A stretch of DNA of 64,000 nt from Kryptolebias marmoratus (GCF_001649575.2 NC_051448.1:18686830-18750829); one strand, 5' to 3'. Shown: positions 35,743 to 47,389, numbered from the stretch's first letter. Numbers and translations are program-made. Notes: generated by a model not told the origin, from the letters alone.

Positions 35743-36300
35743 GCCTCCATCATAAAGGTTCTGTTTTCAATTTGGTCTGTTTGTTTGTCTGTCTATCTAT
35801 GTACAAGATTACTGAAAACGACATGAACATATTTTCATTAAATTTTCAGGAAACGTCACACATACCGTTGACCGGTGGTGATCCAGCCTACTGTAAGAGT
35901 GAAAGGTCAAAGTCACTGTTGACCTAGTGCTCTAACTCTGCAACAGTGTAATGTAGGAATGTCAAACTGCACAGCTGGACACCTCATGGCTCAAAGATGA
36001 TACCCGTTGATATCAAGGTTCATGGGGTCAAAGGTCAAGGTCACAGGTAACCCCTTTGTTAAAAAACCTCTCTCTGCTCCAACATGTGACCCTTTTGTTT
36101 CCTCCACCAAGGAAGTTCTGTTTTGGGTTGTATCCCATTGGTTTGTTTGTCTGTCTGTTAGCAAAGATCAGGTAAAAACTAAAGAACAGATTTGTTGGAA
36201 ATTTTCAGGAAATGTTGAGGTTGTCACAAACAAACAAACAAAAAAACAATAGTTTACATTTTGATCCAGATTACGATCCGGATCACACTTTTTTCTAATC
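35743..36300 (+). repeat. two direct copies of a dispersed repeat
   Basis: Copy one (35743-35935) has TGCCTCCATCATAAAGG, TTTGTTTGTCTGTCTATC and ATTTTCAGGAAACGTCAC. Copy two (36098-36300) has TTCCTCCACCAAGGAAG, TTTGTTTGTCTGTCTGTTAG, ATTTTCAGGAAATGTTGAGG and ends ATTACGATCCGGATCACAC. No coding potential. It matches a type of repeat I know from other teleosts; its class is not assignable here. Confidence 0.55.
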
Positions 36301-36304
36301 TTGT

Positions 36305-37140
36305 TGTGGCTTTGGCAAGTTCTGGATTTCAGAGCCAAAAAAAACCCAACAGGAAATGGAGGTAAACAAATTGGTTTTATTTTGAAGAGGAAGGGAAGTG
36401 GGGAGTGTTAGCATATCTGGGAAGGGAAAAACAACAAGTTAGTGAATCCACAAGTGAGTGAGGTTTGAAGATTATTCTTGGTAAAAGTGTATTATTTGCT
36501 CCCACGTTGTGTTTTATGTATAAATGGTCCGGGGAATGCATGAGGGTTCCAAAAGTCTGATTAGGTGAGTCGAGGGAGCAGGCAGCCAATGTAGAAAGGT
36601 AGGTAGGCCAAGCTGAATTTTCTGATTTTATGCTTTGCGGAGGTGTGTATGTGGAGTAGATCACCACAAGATCTGAGTTGAGGCTGGTTTAGCAGGAAGG
36701 TCGAGAAAACCACTGTAGATGCGTCGAAGGGAACCAACACGGAGGAAAGCCACCAAACAGCAGGGGAGCACTTGAGGAGTCCTGAGAAGGAGAGCAGGTA
36801 AGTTAAGAAATGTTTTGTCATAAACACACTTAGGAGGTTTACTGGTTAAACCTGAGAGTTACATTTAATGTTCCAAGACTGAATAATGACTCAGCCCTCT
36901 TATAGTAATCAGGAGTGATTGGTAACAGCTAGTTCAGGTGCTGACAGGTGAATGTGCCCCCCTTGCCGCCTGGAAAAGCACTGTGGTGGTTGGGAAACAA
37001 CTTGGTGGGTTATCGCCATCTTATGGTTGTGTTTGCAGCTGTTGGTGCTTGCATCGACTGTACTTAACATCTGATGTAAGCTTGAAGTTGATGCCAAAAG
37101 AAAACCTGAGACTGGTCCCAGAACAAGTTGAGTCCAAAGC
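36305..37140. other. non-coding DNA, nothing recognised
   Basis: Open frames on the minus strand of up to 98 codons show no domain. No repeat identified. Confidence 0.35.
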
Positions 37141-37142
37141 CC

Positions 37143-37276
37143 TATATATATATATATACAGTAAATAATTCCCTTCTCACCCTCCGCGGGTGGTCTTTGT
37201 TTCATCCTCTGAGCTCGGGTCCTCTACCAGAGGCCTGGGAGCTTGAGGGTTCTGCGCAGTATACAGTATATATATA
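37143..37276 (-). mobile_element. LINE 3' end, R4/Rex6-like C-terminal tail
   Basis: Minus-strand sequence (CAGAACCCTCAAGCTCCCAG, GAGGACCCGAGCTCAGAGG) corresponds to the end of the ORF in fish LINEs whose C-terminus reads ...LKLPGLW and is followed by AGAGGACCCGAGC. I associate these with the endonuclease-like R4/Rex6 group from memory. TA dinucleotide runs flank it on both sides (37143-37159 and about 37263-37277). Only the last few dozen codons survive. Confidence 0.5.
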
Positions 37277-37279
37277 TCT

Positions 37280-38790
37280 CAAACATTTTGCTGTAATCAG
37301 AACTATTAATTAATTAATGCCATGTGATGACATGATTGTGTGCAGGAGAGTAGGCGGGACCTAAAGTGCCACATCTCTAGTACGCATATTGGAGTTCCAA
37401 AGACTCAAAGTAGCAGCCCCCCTAAACTGGGTCCAGCTCACTTTAATTCTCAAAAAGATGAGAAGGTGGGTACAAGATGTATAATATTCTTAATATACAG
37501 TCACTGAGTGCAGGTGGAAAAAATTGTTGATGATGATACGAATATTCAAAATTCAAATATTAAGAAATTCAATGCTCACCCTGTTGAAAATATTTTTGAA
37601 TAAAACCATCAGGTTTCCAACTACTTGTATTCAAGAGTTAGCATTTTACAAAATGGACCTGGTCAGCTGCAGGTAGAGCTTTTATGTTTCTGTGCCTTGA
37701 TTCAAATCCACACTCAGGAAGTGGAGCCAAACGGACCAGCTGGAGGAAGTACAACCACATAGCAAGAGTGGCTTGATGACTGCCACAATCACAGAGTAGT
37801 GTTACAATCAGGGAGAGCAGCTGATTCAGGCGCTTGACCAAAACGGTTAGAACAGCTGGTTCGTCTCTGACTGCATCGGCTGAACGTATCTACATAGTGG
37901 AGATAAAGACACCACTCAGACACCCACCTATCAATCACTTCAGAGTACTATCACGAGCTATCATGAGCCGTGAACGAGCCAAGATGTCAGCGGAAATTGT
38001 CCGGGCTGAGAGAAAATGGAAACACTCGTCACAGACATCAAACAATTGTCGTATTATTTCATAGAGCATGTCTGGGTTATATATTTAACACAATGTCGGC
38101 CGTTTGTTATCCGCCTTGCTTGTTGTGTAAAGTGACAGCACACACCATCAATCCGAAAAAAGATATAGATTTATGAGTTTACAGCTTGTTTTTTACCGTT
38201 TTCCTCTGGCATATTGTGCCATAGATCTATGGTACCTGACACTTCCATGAGCCCATTCCAAGCAAGTGATATTGCACAATAGATTTTAGCAACGTGACAG
38301 AAACACCAATACAGTGCTGAACAAAGAGGCATTAAGGCAAAGATAAACCTCTGTGAAAGGCACATAAATCTGCAGGGCCCCGGTTTAAGATGGAGCCCAG
38401 AAGGGTGATGGCCACCCGTAATCAATACGAAGCTCATCAAGAACGGTTTCTGCCACTCTGCTGAAACTTACACCGTCGCTGGAAGGAGGATCTGCTTTCA
38501 AAGTCCACTTAGCATTCCTGCCTCAATTAGTTACTGATAGTGCAGCAATTTTACTGCATTCCTAAAGGTAAAATTCCCCAGTTTTGTGTTTAAAACTTTC
38601 TAAAGTCGTCCAGGGAGCAGCAAACTTTAAACTGACTGAACTACTAGATATTTAAAGGCCTGGCATTTCCTAGCAGAATGCGTTTTGCCTGCTGCCTTTC
38701 ATGACATGAGTTTTAAACTAGGATGCTGCTTACATTACAGGGAGTTTGGTCAGACCTTGAAAATGAAGTCATGCGTGATCTCGTCCAATG
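37280..38790. other. non-coding DNA, nothing recognised
   Basis: No supported gene. Short frames near 37834-38064 and 38171-38440 show no motif. Confidence 0.35.
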
Positions 38791-38799
38791 TTGCGTTAT

Positions 38800-39375
38800 C
38801 TGCTGTGAATAAATCTCACTTACTTCCACATCAAATTTTAGCCTCATATCTGTAAACCTCACTGAGTTATAGCTATTTTTGTGGTGACGGAGTTGGATTA
38901 GCTGTGGCAGCCATCTTGATTTAGGTTGACTTCAAAAATAAATCAGTTGTAGACATCCATCCAGTGATTACTTTCTGAGACTTTCGTTAAAATCCATCCA
39001 GTGCTTCATGAGATATTTTGCTAACAGACAAACAGAGTTGACTCGAATAGTTAATGGCAAAGTTTTAAACAAAAATCTTGTGGGATCACTTGGTACTTGG
39101 AGTGTGTGTTGGGGATGACTCTTGGCTACTGCCACAACAAGTTTTTACTCAATATCTATAATATTGACAAAATTATGGTAATTTTTTTTTGTTAGCCAAG
39201 GTCGAATGCTTGTGGCGCCCATCCTGAATCCGGTTGACTCCAAAAGTTTATTAGTGGTAGATGTACATCCAATGATTACTTTCTGGGAGTCTCATTTAAA
39301 TCCATCCAGTGGTTAATGAGACAATTTGTTAACAGACACATCCACACAGACTTAAGCTAAAACCTCTAAAACATT
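38800..39375 (+). repeat. multi-unit dispersed repeat (CTCAGCTAC family), two units
   Basis: Unit one (38800-39060) contains GAGTTATAGCTATTTTTGTG, GGCAGCCATCTTGATTTAGG, TAGACATCCATCCAGTGATT and GAGATATTTTGCTAACAGAC. Unit two (about 39100-39375) contains GTTGGGGATGACTCTTGGC, GGCGCCCATCCTGAATCC, AGATGTACATCCAATGATT and AATTTGTTAACAGACAC. The units stand in direct order. Confidence 0.65.
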
Positions 39376-39379
39376 TACT

Positions 39380-39960
39380 TTTTGGTGGTGGGTGATGATA
39401 ATGTGGTATCTGTTTTTCTGTGTAGATGCTGACAAACGAAAAGATACAGCTTTCTGGGGTCTTTTTTTTTCCTATGGTACATCAATGTGGCGTCATTAAG
39501 GTTTCACTAAAGAGACGTGAAGTATTCAGCAGCCCACTTGATGAAAGTGTTAATCCTCAGACTCCATCAGTGAAGTAGACAGTGTTCGGTCATTGAGCCG
39601 AAGGTTCACTGCAAGTTCACTGTGGAAAAACTCCAGATAAAGGCTTCTTTCACTCCGTGGTGAGAGCTCCAGTGTTGCTGGCACTTTCACCTGCTGCTTC
39701 ACCAGCTCCGATTGCGTCTTCCTGTAAGATGCTTATTTTAACACGTCAACTTGGGCAGAAATTCGAAACAAATAAGTAAAGAAATAAACAGACCCACAGA
39801 ACTTCTTTTCTGTAGTTAAAGACATTTTGCTTCCCATCCAGGGAGCTTTCTCAATTCAAAACTGGAGCGTGTGGAGTTCCAAGCTTTAAACTGCGTGAGA
39901 TGCTCCATTAGGTAAGCTAAACTGGTATGCAGATTAAACTCTCACCCTCTCACTGGAGAG
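39380..39960. other. non-coding DNA, nothing recognised
   Basis: No gene or repeat recognised between the dispersed repeat and the LINE tail. Confidence 0.4.
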
Positions 39961-39965
39961 TGATT

Positions 39966-41560
39966 AATAATAAATAATAATAATAATACATGTTATTTAT
40001 AGGCATCTTTCTCAACACTCAAGGACACCGTACAAGATACACAATATCAATTAAAAAAACACAACAATAAAATAGTAAAACAAAAAACACTTGATTAAAA
40101 AAGAGCAGAAGACATCAGACAGAATAATCAGTTCTAAACAAATGTGTTTTGACTTGTGATTTAAAACAGGAGAGTGAATCAATATTTCTGACTTTGGAAG
40201 GTAATGAGTTTCAGAGACGAGGAGCAGTGTGGCTGAAAGCTCTATAACCCATGGTAGCGAGACGGGCAGAAGGGAGAAATAGGTGGATGGAGGAAGAGAA
40301 CGGGAGGGAATGCGAGCATGGAGAAGGTCAGACGGATATGGAGGGGCACAGTTGTGAATGGCCTTAAATGTTAACGGAGGGATTTTGAATTGAATACGAA
40401 ACTGTACTGGAAGCCAATGGAACTGATGAAGGACATTACTAATGTGGTGAAACGAAGGGGTACGGGTTATGATACGGGCAGCTGAGTTCTGGACCAATTG
40501 GAGCTTATGAAGGGATTTCTGAGGAAGACCGAAAAGGAGAGAGTTGCAGTAGTCCAGACGAGAAGTGATGAGTCAATGAACAAGGATGGCAGCGAAGGCG
40601 ATTGATATTATGTAGGTGAAAGTAGGCAGACCTGCTAATATTATTGATGTGAGATTTGAAGGATATAGAGCATACTATCAGTATTGGATAGGGTGGGTTT
40701 TTAGTACCAGTGAGGAGAACCTTAATTTTGGTGCTGTTTATTTTAAGGAAGTATAGTAGTGACCCAGGTTTTTATTTCAGCAGTACAGTCAGTGAGGGAG
40801 GTGGGTAGAAGAATAGTCGAGGGTTTAGTGGTGATGTAGAGTTGGGTGCCGTCAGCATAACTGTGAAAATGAACATCAAATTTACGGAAAATATGGCCAA
40901 GGGGAAGCATATAGATGATAAAGAGAAGGGGCCCTAGGACAGAGCCCTGAGGGACACCTGAAGTGACTGTGCAAGGGATGGAACTTGAGTTGAACAAACT
41001 GAGTGTGGCCAGAGAGGTAGGAAGTAATCAAGTTTAATGGAGTATGAGATATGCCAGGGGAAGATAGGCTTTTTGAGGAGGGTGGTAGGACAGACAGTAT
41101 CAAACGCTTCACTCAAGTCAAGGAGGATGAGGATGGTGAGAAGTCCAGAATCCACTGCCATGAGGAGATCATTTGTGATTTTGGTGAGAGCAGTTTCAGT
41201 GCTATGAAGTGGACGAAAACCTGACTGGTAATGTTCGTAAAGATTATTGCAGGATAGGTGGAAATGAAGTTGGGAGGCAACTGTCTTTTCAAGGATTTTG
41301 GAAATGAAAGCAAGATTGGAGCTAGGACGGTAGTTATTAAAATCAGAAGGGTCAGCGCCAGATTTTTTCAGAATTGGAGTAATGGCAGCCAGTTTTGAGG
41401 GATGAAGGGACAGTCCCTGTGGTGGGAGAAGAGTGGATGATAGAAGTAATTAGGGGGATCAAAGAGGGGAGACGGGTTTTAACAAGTTGTGTGGGGAAGG
41501 GGGCTAGTTGACAAGTGAATGGAAAAGTCTAAAGAGGCACTAAGGTAAGGAAGTGGTCCA
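39966..41560 (-). mobile_element. L2-like LINE, 5'-truncated
   Basis: A non-LTR retrotransposon on the minus strand. Its 3' end at 39966-39990 is an (ATT)n-type tail, and a decayed RT coding region lies upstream on the minus strand. The 5' part (endonuclease) is missing, as usual for target-primed insertions. It belongs with the L2/Maui-type LINEs of teleosts by its C-terminal block. Confidence 0.8.
40051..41545 (-). pseudogene. L2-like LINE reverse transcriptase, inactive
   Basis: Reading right to left, the fragments are PSSLKTGC-type sequence, [76 protein letters not shown] and the C-terminal block [20 protein letters not shown] then [10 protein letters not shown] and FKAIHN. They lie in shifting frames with stops. 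The RT active-site box, normally YADD, reads YADG: the last Asp codon is GGC at 40850-40848. That alone would abolish activity. The sequence upstream of 41545 is unrelated, so the insertion is 5'-truncated. Confidence 0.85.
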
Positions 41561-41564
41561 AATT

Positions 41565-42055
41565 AGGGTCTATGTTCGCGCAGTTCATAAGAGGAACACT
41601 GTGGTCACACGCATGACTCGTGCAATTTATAAGACACCAATCAGTAGCTAGTCACATGATCGATTATACAACAACCATACTCATACAAGCACTTGTAGTA
41701 GCTTGTACAGGTATCTATCACAGAGTGTGTTTTAGCTTAAAAGAATTTGGGAAAATGGAATGGAATCCCACCGAAAGAACCGCAAACATTGTGCCTACGG
41801 TATCTGTAACAGTGACTCACTATACAGCCATCATCCTCACACAGAAGGGGTATTTTGACCAGGCACATCATTTTCTGTTAGGATAACACGACTGAATCTC
41901 TACATAAAAGCCATGTTATTTGTATGAACATCCGGGTTACTCCTGATATTCTCAAGAGAGGGCAGCGGTTCATCAGTAAAAATAGTATGCATGACGTATT
42001 GAGTGGAGAGCGCTGTTAAAGGGAAAACGACCGATCAGGCTTACAGCTCCATTGT
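41565..42055. other. non-coding DNA, nothing firmly recognised
   Basis: The part next to 42060 may continue the Penelope-like relic, but no motif is clear. An 88-codon frame (41620-41886) has no domain. Confidence 0.35.
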
Positions 42056-42059
42056 AAAT

Positions 42060-42405
42060 CCGAGACCACCTCCTCTGTTTAAAGTTGTTTTTTCTCATTT
42101 GAAGTAAATGGCTTCAAACCATCTGTCTTCTCTGTCCGAAATATAAACATTTTGGTCCTCAAATGAGTGTCCCTTATCCTGGAGGTGTAGGTGCACAGCT
42201 GAGTCTTGTCTTGAAGAGCTGGCTCTCCTGTGTCGAGCCACGCGTCTCTGAAGAAACTGTTTAGTTTCCCCAGTTTGGGTGTTTTGTCCTTAGGACGGAC
42301 CAGCCTCGGTCTGAGAGTCCTGTTAAGTTCAAAATGCTGGGTTGTGTTTGGAGAAAATCCTTCCTAGTTTCTCAAAACCTCCAGCAACATATGGGAGCCA
42401 TCTGG
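42060..42405 (-). pseudogene. Penelope-like element, GIY-YIG-domain C-terminal relic
   Basis: Reading the minus strand, in shifting frames: RPRLVRPKDKTPKLG, ETKQFLQRRVARHRRASSS, RQDSAVHLHLQDKGHSFED, QNVYISDREDRWFEAIYFK, then a stop and a TTLNRGGG remnant. This order is the C-terminal region of fish retroelement proteins carrying an RT and a GIY-YIG endonuclease. The stretch expected between PKDK and ETKQ, which includes the GIY-YIG core, is deleted here. RT is absent. This is a small decayed tail. Confidence 0.75.
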
Positions 42406-42409
42406 TCCT

Positions 42410-42560
42410 AAAGAGATAGTCTGGTCATTTTTAAAGTCATGTTCTGTCAAACAATTATCAATAGTTATCAGCTGTGACATCAGTGACAAGAGTACAGAGA
42501 AAAGAGCAAAAGGTTTTGTCTAGGCTTGGCTATTGGCGAGCCAAACTGGGGCCAGTTTTT
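42410..42560 (+). repeat. foldback-family terminal fragment
   Basis: AAAGAGATAGTCTGG, a T-run and GTCATGTTCTGTCAAAC match 5816-5870 and resemble the reversed right end of the 8030-8590 element (GATAGTCCTAATTTC, GTGGGGTTCCGTGG). It abuts the Penelope-like relic. Confidence 0.45.
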
Positions 42561-42564
42561 TGTC

Positions 42565-43795
42565 GTTTTTCAAACTTATAAAACAACTCTGTCTCAAAAA
42601 TTATGCACCAGTGAAAAAGACTGCTGCATTACCTAACATTAAACTTTTACAAATTTGCATGAATCTTTTTTTGAATTTGTTGCCATTTTTTCAACCGAAC
42701 ATCCATGTAACAAAAGTCATGTTAGGACACTATACAAAAAAGCAAACAGGTCCAATTCATATGAAATTATATGCATTTCAGCTCAGTCAAAACAGACTGA
42801 TTCAAAACCAACACAGTTCGTTTTATTCTAATTAAAGTACAATCTAATCACATTCAGTACATTATAAAATGTCCGTCAGTAAAAGGTCAATCTAAGGAAA
42901 CTGTCAAATTGCATTAGATTTTCACTTTAATGCATTCCCCCATTTTGAACAAGTAAAGGGCAACAGTGGAGAGAAAAAAAATTGTTTTACCCAGAAGAAG
43001 CCTCCAACAGAACCAGGACAGACAGCCATCTGTCTCGACCTGCTGTGGGTTTCCATTTCTTTAGCTGAATATATAAAAATAACAATACAAAAGCTAACAA
43101 AGTTTGAAAATGGTATTTTACCTCTGTCAAGGTGAATCCCAAAGAGCTGTTAGCAAAAACCTTGACTTAGGTTAGATGAGCATCAGTAGTATGATGCATT
43201 TCTCAGGTCCTGCTAAGGTCTCTGCTGGACTTTTTTCCTGTTTCTTAAAAACATGACTCTCACGTACTATTCATCTGCTGTGAAGTGGGTTTTTGTTTCT
43301 GTTTTTTTTAGCGCTGACTCTTCTTCTTTTGGCCTCTACTTGTCCACATTCCTCATTTTATTAGCAGCACACTGCACAATATGCTCGAGTCATGGTCAGG
43401 TACCATGACGCAACTAAAACCGAGTGAAAAAAGGAGCCAAACACCAAAGAACTTCAGAGAACTCACACAAAGCCTAGAGAACGGTTTATCAATTTTAAAG
43501 ATTAAGGGAATGTCTGTCTGCTTTAAAGAAACATATCATGATAAACAGAGGTTTTTTGCACAATACTGTACATTCAAAAGTGTTGAATGGGCATTGGTAA
43601 TTGTTTGTAATATTACCCGTTGTAGGTGTCGAATACCAGTGGGTTCAGGTGGTTTGCAAAGGCTGTTGCCCAAAGAAATTGTCGGGTTTTTTTTTTTTGG
43701 TAAATTTACACCTAGTACAGGAATTGGCGAGAAACTGCCCTTTTTTGTGAAATGAACAGAAAAATAAAGTCATGTCACAGACCCTCATTCACAGG
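42565..43795. other. non-coding DNA, nothing recognised
   Basis: A 124-codon frame (43381-43755) and a 100-codon frame (42533-42835) have no recognisable domains; the first runs into a T-run-encoded Phe stretch. Confidence 0.35.
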
Positions 43796-43819
43796 AAAAT
43801 ATATAGAACTAGAGGGCTG

Positions 43820-44345
43820 TTGAATGCTGAGTTCTCTTCTGAAATCTGCTGAAGAAGCTGAAACTGAGCTGAAAACCAAACATAGCGAAATGCCAAGTAA
43901 AGCTAAAAGTAGTAAAAAACTAACAAAAACTAGCAAAAAGTAGAAAAATACTGAAATCTCACTCTCAGCTAAGGCTAAAATGTAAAATAGGTGAAACGTT
44001 GGCTAAAACCTTGAAATAGCGAAAAAAATAGTTAAATCCCCAAAATACCAAAAGACTAATTAAAAACCGCAAAAGTCTAGGTAAATTTGGCAGAATGTTA
44101 TCTTTTAACAAAAAAGCTTTAATAGCATTAACAGGAATTGCATTAACAGTAGAAGTATTATCATTAATATTAGTAGAACCCAGATTAGCAGTAGTAGTTT
44201 TATCATTAGTATAATTCACATATTTAGCATTAGTAGTAGTATTAGCAGAAGTATGCTGAAATATATTGGAGAGCAATGTTTTTGAAAGAAGTGAGATCTC
44301 ATTGTATTTCAAAAGGGAAAAAAATGTAAATCAAGTTAAATATTT
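43820..44345. repeat. cryptically simple AGCTAAAA / TTAGTAGTA-rich tract
   Basis: The left half is dominated by variants of AGCTAAAA, TAGCAAAA and AACTAGCAAAAAG. The right half is dominated by TTAGTAGTAGTATTAGCAG-like triplet words. It is not a pure microsatellite. A 115-codon minus-strand frame (44312-43965) rich in Asn and Thr is the by-product of the triplet bias, not a gene. Confidence 0.6.
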
Positions 44346-44349
44346 TGAA

Positions 44350-45335
44350 AATTATAAAAAACAAAAGTCATAGAACCCATCTTCTTAATGTGCTGAGCGC
44401 TTTGATAGATAAATGCTTAAAACAGCACAAAGAATGTGGCAGTAGTTAGGTGCCAAAAAACATAGGGAAAAATAAAAAACAGGAAAGCAATAGTGTGATT
44501 GCTAAGTCAGCATTCACACGATTAGTCTGAAGGTTTTCCCCTGGAAGTATTTTCACATCCTCAGGTTAATTGTCAAAACTGTAAAATGTGTAAGACAAGC
44601 CTGTGGAAGAATACACTGAAGGAGGTCTTTTTATAGTTGTGTAGCTGAGGCTTCGTAGGTGGTTTGAACTGTCACAGCACGCAAAGAAATCACTAGTTAC
44701 CTTCTCAGGTCGGAAACAAACATTTAAGGCATATAATTATCCATCACTGTTAATTGCACTGGAATTACACTTCGGCATGCAGTAAAGTTTAGCTCTATAT
44801 TTACTGTGCCTCTAAAAATTACACTGCTCATATCTCAGGAGCAGAGTTACAGCTGAATGGATGAACTCTGGGGTGTTCAGCCTGAGTTAGCATCATCTTT
44901 ATGTTTGCCTTCACACTTGTACTTTGGGTCATTTTCTTTGAACCACAGGAAAAATAAAACGTCTGTCCAATATCTGTCCATAAGTGCCGTCTTACAATCA
45001 AAAACTGAACAAAAGCAACTGGAACAAAATGTTGTGGCTAAAGGTACAATTTAAAATAGGTTCTTTGCTAAGTTGTCTGTTTTATAGCCCAGCATTTGTT
45101 CTTTTCTTGAGTTTCATTCTAAAATGATTCCTAGGTTTAACTCTGACCTTATTGTCCAAAGAAAACATTTGAAGGACTTTAGGAAAGCTGAGAAAACTAC
45201 TGCCCAAATGCCCATTGAAAATTACAAGAAAGTCTCTGTGGCAGCTAAGTTAAATTAAAGACCTTGAGGAAAGCCATATCACCCACTGCCTATCATGTAA
45301 GAGTATTTTAAACTCACATCATTGTTTGTCGAGAA
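44350..45335. other. non-coding DNA, nothing recognised
   Basis: No gene or repeat that I can name. Confidence 0.4.
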
Positions 45336-45339
45336 AAGC

Positions 45340-45690
45340 TATTTTGGTCAAACCTCAAAAATAACGTAATGCACGCTCTAATGCAATATCTGCAATTCGT
45401 TAGTGCTCAGGGTATGTGTTAGGGGTGGCTCTCGGCTACTACCACACAACATTCTAGCTCAATATCTGTAAAACTGACAGGGGTATCCCCATTTTTATGC
45501 TTTCTAAAATCAGTTATCCGTGGAGGTCCTCCTGAATCAGATGGGGATGAATGTTCAGTGATTAATGATCTCAGAGTTTTTTGTTTTTAATCTGTTCACT
45601 GGTTCGTATAATATTTTGCCAACACAGAGAAATGCACACATAATCGCTTTCCTTTCATCTTTTGGCGGCAGGCGGTAAAGAAAGCAGTGG
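45340..45690 (+). repeat. dispersed repeat (CTCAGCTAC family), plus copy
   Basis: GGTGGCTCTCGGCTACTACC, AGCTCAATATCTGTAAAACTG, AATGTTCAGTGATTAATGAT, TCACTGGTTCGTATAATATT and a 3' end of ATCTTTTGGCGGCAGGCGG match the copies at 38800 and 52970. It retains the characteristic GGCGGCAGGCGG-type end. Confidence 0.65.
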
Positions 45691-45944
45691 TGTCAGAAAA
45701 CACACGCTCAGCTCTGTCAACCTCTGCCTGAATTACAAAGGTGAGCTGCTTAAAAGGAGCCGAAGCCAAACACTATCAGATCATCAGATTGCATTAGCCC
45801 TACTGATTTTGAGGACAAATTAAAGAAATTGAAGACCTGATACAAACACTGAATGTCATGGGGGCATGCATCACTAAAGCTATGTTTACTACCAGCAATA
45901 AACACGATTGCAGCCACCATTTGACATTGGTTAATCATCCTCTA

Positions 45945-46325
45945 CCACCTAAAGACAAAGGCGGATGATTTTTTTTTTTCCTGTGTGTGTGTTCCTGTCT
46001 GTTACCAAAATGTCTCCTGAATCACTGGACGGATGAAATGAAGCTTTTAGGAACTAATCACTGAATATGCTTATGCAACTGTTTAACGTTTGGTGTCAAT
46101 CCAATTTACAGTAAGACGGCCACCACAGCTAATGCACACTAGCCAATACGAAAATGGCTATTTCTCAGTCAATTTAAAAGATACTGGGCTAAAATTTGAT
46201 GCGGTAGTAGCTGAGAGTCATTCGCATCACATGCTCTGTGCATGGCATCTGACAAGATTGCATCAAGGTTTGACCAAAAGAGCATCTCTGTCACTTCTCA
46301 ACACAAGACGATCTTGAAAGGCAGC
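45945..46325 (-). repeat. dispersed repeat (CTCAGCTAC family), minus copy
   Basis: Inverted copy of the preceding family. AAAGACAAAGGCGGATGA marks the reversed 3' end; ACGGATGAAATGAAGC, AAATGGCTATTTCTCAGTC, TTTAAAAGATACTGGGC and GTAGTAGCTGAGAGTCATTC follow. It lies tail-to-tail with the copy at 45340-45690, about 255 bp apart. Confidence 0.65.
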
Positions 46326-46329
46326 GGGC

Positions 46330-47115
46330 GAACTGCATTCCTTCAAGGAAGGCCAGGTCTTTTGTTTGAGGAGTTTCATCGTGGAGAAATAAAACAAACA
46401 TTAGAGTCCTCTTAAAATGACTCCATTAGCCATACAAAGCTGAGGTTACGTTGCCTCCAGGGTTTGCTTTTTGAAACTTTGTGACTCTTTATCCTGACTT
46501 ACAGTTTGTTGTTTATGTACTGTCACTCAAGAGTAAACTTTTGTCAGCAGACCAAAAAACAAACATTGGGAAATTAGCTTTCGAACTAGCTAAACGGGTA
46601 CTGAACAAATATTTGTCATAATCCTTCAAGAAATGTCTCAGGAGTTGCCACAGTTCTCATCACTGTGAGAACACCAGTGAGGGGAAATGGTTTTATTATG
46701 ATGGGAAACTAAGCAACATAGGTTAAGGTTTTACTATTATTCACTTTTACTATTATCTGTCTTGCTAGGTTCAACTGACAAAAGAAAAAAAAAGAATCAT
46801 TCTGAGAATAATCAATAAACCTCCTTGAAATCCACTGTCCCGTATGAGAGGTATTTTAAAAATACAGTTAATTTATTTCATGGTCAGATGAAATGACTGT
46901 TGAACACTTGATGAGATTGAGTTATGTCCCAAAAATAAAGACATTTTAGTTCAAGAGTTTTGCTGAATAAAAACAATAATTGGTTTGCTGTGTTAATTTA
47001 AATGTAAAACAATCTCAAATAAAGGTCAACACAAAAAGCTGCCATTAAATAAAAGTGATATTGATAAAATCTTTTTAACCTGCTGTTAATGACCTTGCCG
47101 TGGTAATTATCTTTT
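46330..47115. other. non-coding DNA, nothing recognised
   Basis: AT-rich, no named feature. Confidence 0.4.
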
Positions 47116-47116
47116 T

Positions 47117-47141
47117 TGTGTGTGTGTGTGTGTGTGTGTGT
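47117..47141 (+). repeat. (TG)12 microsatellite
   Basis: An uninterrupted TG dinucleotide tract of about 12 units. Confidence 0.95.
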
Positions 47142-47389
47142 ATCCCATAGCCACTCAAATTGCTCAGAGGAACGCTTATTTTCAGGCTTCAGAGCTCAGG
47201 ACGGACAATGTGTGTCCTTTTCAGGAGGACTCGTGATTGGCAGGGCCGTGATCTCCTCTACCTGCGGTTCTTTTGTAATTCCGTGGAGGGGCTGAGGCCA
47301 GGCGAGCTCTCTGACGCCACTCTGTTCTTTCACCCAGTCAACCTTCGTTAGTCTCCACCTTAACATTCCTCAAACCGGAGGTTCAGACT

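Noticed and set aside
40051..41313. Several separate LINE-encoded proteins on the minus strand
   Set aside because: They are pieces of one L2-like reverse transcriptase broken by frameshifts, not separate genes.
43965..44312. 115-codon Asn/Thr-rich minus-strand open frame
   Set aside because: By-product of the TTAGTA triplet bias in a cryptically simple tract.
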